Positions 60,567 through 64,000 of a stretch of DNA of 64,000 nucleotides are shown piece after piece. Source of the DNA: Alsobacter sp046349155 (GTDB taxonomy: Bacteria > Pseudomonadota > Alphaproteobacteria > Rhizobiales > Beijerinckiaceae); NCBI GenBank assembly GCA_046349155.1, contig JAXMCW010000008.1, forward strand, positions 1 through 64,000, given 5' to 3'. Position numbers and translations under genes: made by a program. How positions within the stretch are numbered: position 1 is the first letter of the stretch; each line of letters opens with the position of its first letter. Below the pieces are notes generated by a model that saw only the letters and a list, made by a program, of their open reading frames with translations, made no database searches and was not told the DNA's origin.

Positions 60567-60588
60567 GTTTCGATTTCCGAAATAGCCC

Positions 60589-61512
60589 CTAGACGGGCCT
60601 ACAGCCGGCCAAGGACGGCCGAGGACGGCTTCCGGGTGCTCCGGTCGTCCGAAGGCCTCGGCGGCCCGTGGCGCCTGGCGCGCGTGGCGGCGTGAAGGCC
60701 GCACGGACGATGGCGTCGATTGCCGCCGCGTCGAGGCCCGGCCCCGCTAACACGACGAGCGCGGCGGACACGGCCCGGGCGATCTCCGCCCGCTCCGTCG
60801 GCGCCGACACGAGCAGCCCCTGTATCGCGCCGGGGAGGGCCTGCACGGCCGTCCGGGCGACCTTGATCCGCGAGGCGGCGGCCTTTTCGAACGCAGCGAA
60901 CGGGACGACCTCCTCGGCCTCGACGTCGCCCTCGACGTCCAGAATCCAGCTTTCGAGAATGAGCTTGGACGCGGCCATGTCGGCAGGTGTCGCGGACGGG
61001 ACGTCGGGGACGCTGAGGAATGCGCCAGGCGGCGGCTCGGGGATCGCAGCGGCCCGGGCTCCCATGTCGTGAAGGGCGGCGTCAAGGTCGTCGGCGAGCG
61101 CGCGGATCATGGCGTCGTGCGCGAGGGCAGCGGCCCTGTCGACGGCGACGGCGATGTCCTGAACGAGCCGCTCAATCGCCGGCTTGGCGGCCTGCTGATA
61201 GCAGTGCGCAAGGGCGTCCCGGTGAATGTATTTCGAGGCGAGGGCGTCGGCCTTCCGTCGGGTCTTTCGCAGGGCGCTCGCGAGCTTTGTCGCTCGGGCG
61301 GCGGCGATCTTGCGGGACGTCTCCGGCGCCGGGCGTGTCGTGTCCGGCTTCGTGATCTTCGCGGCGAGCGACGCCTCCGCGGCGACGACGTCGATCTTCC
61401 CGTCGCGACGGAGGCCGGCGCCGAGGAGACCTTGCTGCGCCCAGCCTGTTACGGCCGCGCGCGACACGCCGCGGCGCCTCGCAAACTCGGCCTTCGTGGT
61501 GATGTCTGACAT
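60589..61512 (-). CDS. Nu1/terminase-small-subunit-like DNA-binding protein
   Basis: 307 aa with AGGAG before the ATG. The N-terminal 60 residues ('KAEFARRRGVSRAAVTGWAQ', 'RRDGKIDVVAAEASLA') form a MerR/excisionase-type winged helix, as in phage small terminase Nu1 proteins. The long helical body (about 70-270) could oligomerise. The C-terminus is Gly/Arg/Pro-rich. A Nu1-like DNA-packaging role is one option; a repressor or replication accessory role is another, since no large terminase gene is visible. Confidence 0.6.
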   Translation of the reverse strand: MSDITTKAEFARRRGVSRAAVTGWAQQGLLGAGLRRDGKIDVVAAEASLAAKITKPDTTRPAPETSRKIAAARATKLASALRKTRRKADALASKYIHRDALAHCYQQAAKPAIERLVQDIAVAVDRAAALAHDAMIRALADDLDAALHDMGARAAAIPEPPPGAFLSVPDVPSATPADMAASKLILESWILDVEGDVEAEEVVPFAAFEKAAASRIKVARTAVQALPGAIQGLLVSAPTERAEIARAVSAALVVLAGPGLDAAAIDAIVRAAFTPPRAPGATGRRGLRTTGAPGSRPRPSLAGCRPV

Positions 61513-61531
61513 TAGCTCGCGCTCCTAAGTG

Positions 61532-61545
61532 GTTTAGACGTAAAC
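61532..61545. promoter_or_regulatory. Inverted repeat before the Nu1-like gene
   Basis: GTTTA-GACG-TAAAC lies 20 bases upstream of the Nu1-like start, within the 112-bp gap after the HNH gene. It is a candidate operator. Confidence 0.35.
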
Positions 61546-61624
61546 TCAGAATAGGACTCTATGCCTAATTTCGGAATGCGCTCCCGATCCACCGGCATAT
61601 GCTTTTCGAGCCAGGGACCCTCGG

Positions 61625-62377
61625 TCATTCCAGGAAGGACGGGTCGCCGTCGGTCGAGCCAGATCGCGTGATGCGTTCGGCTCGACGCCGCGCGACCAGC
61701 GCGCGTCGCTTTGCGTACTCAGCGCCCCCGTCCGTAGCGCGGCGCGCCCGGTTCCTTGCGCGGATCTCCTCGCGATGCTTCTCGCGATAGGTCGCCGCTT
61801 GTAGAAGCTGACGATCGCGGATGTGTGCCAAGTCGGGCGAGAGTGGGCCGGCCCCTATCGGCCGGTAGGACAAGCCCCTCACGATCGTGCGGACGGTCGA
61901 TTCGTGTATCCCGTAGAGCCATCCGATCGCACGGCACGACGTTCCCTCGGCCCGAAGGCGACGGACCTCCTCGGCCTGGGCTTGCGTCAGCTTCGCTTGC
62001 CCACTCCGTTCGCCGGCCGGCACGGTGCCGAAGAACACGGAGTCGGCCTTATTCTCCGTCGCGGTGCCCCAGGCCAGATTCCGGACGTCGTTGTCGAGCA
62101 CGTCCTCGTTAAGGTGACGTACTACGGCGCGCTCAAAGGGCGGCGGGCCGAGATGGGTGACGGCAACGGCCCGGTGCACGAGCACCTTTGACTTCCGGCC
62201 CGCCTCGTAAAGCGACACGACAAGATAGCCCGACCGTTGCTCGATCGGTTTCAGGATCCGTCCAGCCTTCGCCTTCCAGTCCTTGCCGTCCTTGTCCCGA
62301 CGGATGCGGCCGCGCGTGCTGGCGCTGTAGTCGGGTGCGAAGGGGATCGGCTTCCATTTCTCGGGGGCGTCACTCAT
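61625..62377 (-). CDS. NUMOD4-HNH endonuclease with HTH segment
   Basis: 250 aa from the ATG at 62377, with GGAG about 8 bases upstream. NUMOD4 motif 'EKWKPIPFAPDYSASTRGRI' (6-25), then an HNH nuclease of the HNH_3 type: H68 in 'VHRAVAVTHLG', 'VVRHLNEDVLDNDVRNLAWG' (85-104). An HTH-like segment 'CRAIGWLYGIHESTVRTIVR' (148-167) follows, and a basic C-terminus. These are intron-less homing-type endonucleases common in phages; it nicks or cuts DNA and may move itself. Confidence 0.85.
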   Translation of the reverse strand: MSDAPEKWKPIPFAPDYSASTRGRIRRDKDGKDWKAKAGRILKPIEQRSGYLVVSLYEAGRKSKVLVHRAVAVTHLGPPPFERAVVRHLNEDVLDNDVRNLAWGTATENKADSVFFGTVPAGERSGQAKLTQAQAEEVRRLRAEGTSCRAIGWLYGIHESTVRTIVRGLSYRPIGAGPLSPDLAHIRDRQLLQAATYREKHREEIRARNRARRATDGGAEYAKRRALVARRRAERITRSGSTDGDPSFLE

Positions 62378-62684
62378 GACGCGACTCCACGTCGCGCACC
62401 GATGCGCGCTTGATGTGTAGGGCATTAGTCATGCTCCATCGTTCGCCCTGGTCGGGCGAGTTGCTTCCATGTTTTCGGAGTGCGGACGGCCGCCGCTCCG
62501 AAGGCGGCGAAACTCTCTGAGGGGGTCCACATACCCCCCTCGTAGAGAGGGGTGTGTGTGTGTGAGGGTATGTGTCTATATTTCTCAACGACTTAGCAAA
62601 GTGAGTGGGGAGGTATGTGAGACTGTGTGTGTGGGCGCTTCCAGAACACAAAGCGTCGCTTTTAGAACAGTTTTCCCGGCTCAT
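62370..62684 (-). CDS. Possible 104-aa reading frame, doubtful
   Basis: The frame starts with an ATG overlapping the ATPase stop (ATGA) and ends 8 bases inside the HNH gene, which fits the style of this operon. The product is Ser/His/Pro/Thr-rich without motifs, and the DNA is full of GT repeats and a hairpin. A non-coding regulatory or origin region is more likely. A 20-residue frame at its end (MTNALHIKRASVRDVESRHE) might be a leader. Confidence 0.2.
   Translation of the reverse strand: MSRENCSKSDALCSGSAHTHSLTYLPTHFAKSLRNIDTYPHTHTPLSTRGVCGPPQRVSPPSERRPSALRKHGSNSPDQGERWSMTNALHIKRASVRDVESRHE
62528..62619. repeat. GT-rich region with hairpin and repeated GGTATGTG
   Basis: GGTATGTG occurs at 62567-62574 and 62612-62619 (45 bases apart) and inverted at 62528-62535. 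A strong hairpin, ACATACCCCCCTC-GTA-GAGAGGGGTGTGT (62529-62557, one mismatch, one G-T), precedes a GTGTGTGTG run. The location beside a RepA-like ATPase makes an origin or regulatory RNA possible. Confidence 0.6.
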
Positions 62685-64000
62685 TGGTCGTCCCCGGGAA
62701 ACTCGTAATCGTCCTCGGGACGCGGCGTCGGGCCTGTCCGGCGCACATACGGAGTGACCCGACCGTTATCGCGCACCTCGACGATGTGAAGGATCTTGGC
62801 GACCCGGAGCCGGTCGAAAGCCGCCTCGATCTCGGCCTTGTTCGGGCCGATGTTGAGCCCCCAGGTCCCCGTGCTCTTCGCCCAGGCTTTTTCGGCGAGC
62901 GTCACGTAGTACGTCCGTGCCCCATCCTTCGGGGAAACGGTCGACTTGTTCTCGTCCGCGGCGTCGATCGCGGCGAGGACGATCGCCTCGATCGTGCGGG
63001 CCCGCTGGACCTCGTCCGCTTCGCTCCCGCTCAAATGGTGGAAGGCGCCGGCTCGCCATTCGACGGCGATCTCCTCGCCTAGGCGGCCGTAATTTGTTTT
63101 CGTGCTCCGCAGAATCCGGATGTTGCCTTGCAGGTCCCGCTTACCGCGGAGGAGGTAGAGCCGGCTCCTCACGGCATTCCCCCAGGCGGTCGAACCCGAC
63201 CGACCCGTCCCCTCCGCAATGCCGCTCACGGACGGGTGAGCGGCCGCGACGACGGTCGTTCCGAAGTCGACGCACATCCGATTGAGGACACGGTTCACGA
63301 AGCCCGTGACTTGCGTCCGGTCGATCTCCGACCCCGCGAACATGTTGGCGATCGGATCGAGGAACACGAACACGGGACGGAGGCGACCGACGACCTCATA
63401 AAGTCGCTTCGCGAAGTCCGTCGTCACGCCGGCGGGCTTGTCCCGGGTGAACTCCATCAGCACGGCGCCGGCGGCGACGTTCTCAGATGTCCAACTCCGG
63501 GCGCCGATCATCGCTTGCCGATCGGTCCCCATGGCCGCGCATATGGCGACCTGTCGAAGCCGGATCTCGTGCCGGTCGTCCTCGCACCACACGCCGAGGG
63601 TCGGGCCTTGGACGACCTCCCGCCCGAACCATGGGCGCCCGGTCGCCGCGGCCGTCTGCAACATTTGGGCGGCGAGCGTCTTGCCGACCCCTCCGTCTCC
63701 GGTGAGGAGTGTCACCTTGCGGCGAGGAATGAGCCCCTCGACGGCCCACTCCCGCGGGGGCGGCGTGTCGAAGTCCTGTGCGGGATCGTAGAGGTCCTCG
63801 ATCGATGGGAGGATGATTGCGGGCGCCGCAACAGTTTCGTTTTTCGCAACGTCCTCGTCCCGCGGGACCTCGGCCTTAAGCCGCTGGATCTCGCGCTCGT
63901 CCTCTTCGCTCCGCTCTTTGAAGTCGACGGCCTTCTCCCCGGCCGGCTTCTCGGCGTAGTTGTACGCGTTGCGGACCTTCGTCCCGAGCCCCTCAAAGTC
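62681..64000 (-). CDS. RepA-like AAA ATPase (partial, N-terminus outside the window)
   Basis: 439 residues are visible; the frame is open to the window edge. The visible N-terminal part ('GLGTKVRNAYNYAEKPAGEK') resembles the end of a primase-type or PriCT region. A linker leads to 'REWAVEGLIPRRKVTLLTGD' and Walker A GDGGVGKT. 'LGVWCEDDRHEI' and 'PVFVFLDPIANMF' (Walker B) follow, then 'GTTVVAAAHPS' and 'RSGSTAWGNAVRSRLYL'. This is the RepA/AAA_25 hexameric helicase type used by plasmids and phages for replication. The C-terminal 100 residues are a winged-helix-like extension ending EDDYEFPGDDQ. Confidence 0.85.
   Translation of the reverse strand, partial: DFEGLGTKVRNAYNYAEKPAGEKAVDFKERSEEDEREIQRLKAEVPRDEDVAKNETVAAPAIILPSIEDLYDPAQDFDTPPPREWAVEGLIPRRKVTLLTGDGGVGKTLAAQMLQTAAATGRPWFGREVVQGPTLGVWCEDDRHEIRLRQVAICAAMGTDRQAMIGARSWTSENVAAGAVLMEFTRDKPAGVTTDFAKRLYEVVGRLRPVFVFLDPIANMFAGSEIDRTQVTGFVNRVLNRMCVDFGTTVVAAAHPSVSGIAEGTGRSGSTAWGNAVRSRLYLLRGKRDLQGNIRILRSTKTNYGRLGEEIAVEWRAGAFHHLSGSEADEVQRARTIEAIVLAAIDAADENKSTVSPKDGARTYYVTLAEKAWAKSTGTWGLNIGPNKAEIEAAFDRLRVAKILHIVEVRDNGRVTPYVRRTGPTPRPEDDYEFPGDDQ

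Overview
The window looks like a high-GC alphaproteobacterial chromosome. Gene content (OpgG, RimO, TRZ/ATZ amidohydrolase, BMP-type nucleoside uptake, RTX proteins with their own type I exporter, SapC-like proteins) fits the order Hyphomicrobiales, perhaps near Methylobacteriaceae/Beijerinckiaceae. That placement is from general knowledge, not from a search.

Positions 1-23,400 form a cell-surface and secretion island. It opens with the last codons of a UDP-glucose 6-dehydrogenase (ugd). It then carries at least five glycosyltransferase-type proteins, two methyltransferase-type proteins and several unrecognised proteins. Two RTX calcium-binding proteins follow (one with a Hint domain, one with a DUF4214-like tail). 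A type I secretion ABC transporter/HlyD pair (13,546-16,667) sits just downstream of two very large glycosyltransferases on the same strand, and two SapC-family proteins close the island. A small beta-rich module recurs at the N-termini of four of the glycosyltransferase-type proteins. The layout suggests that a surface glycan and secreted RTX proteins are made together.

Positions 23,480-53,214 are ordinary chromosome: an MFS transporter, a secreted small protein, an SDR oxidoreductase, a cytoplasmic chemoreceptor with a globin-like sensor, a PhyH dioxygenase, and a divergent catabolic locus. In that locus an agmatinase-family hydrolase and an amidohydrolase face a RidA protein and a polar amino-acid ABC transporter, with a 19-bp palindrome between them. 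Then come an LssY-like membrane protein, tRNA-Asp(GUC), a TPC-type P1B metal ATPase, a TetR-RND efflux operon with palindromic operators, OpgG, RimO, a four-gene BMP-type ABC importer and a quinone oxidoreductase.

From about 53,300 to the right edge the DNA is a mobile element. Its left part holds a broken ParB-like gene carrying four 30-bp repeats and many palindromes, small plus-strand genes, and a degenerate period-5 GCCNN array. Its right part is a minus-strand block of tightly overlapping genes: a RepA-like AAA ATPase (cut by the window edge), an HNH endonuclease, a Nu1-like DNA-binding protein, many short unknown proteins, a tandem cold-shock-like protein, and a ClpP-like protein whose catalytic residues appear to be missing. 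A Panacea-domain (SocA-like) gene follows, with a candidate toxin gene 3 bases after it. No capsid, portal, large terminase or tail gene is visible, so this may be a prophage remnant, a phage satellite or the edge of a larger prophage.
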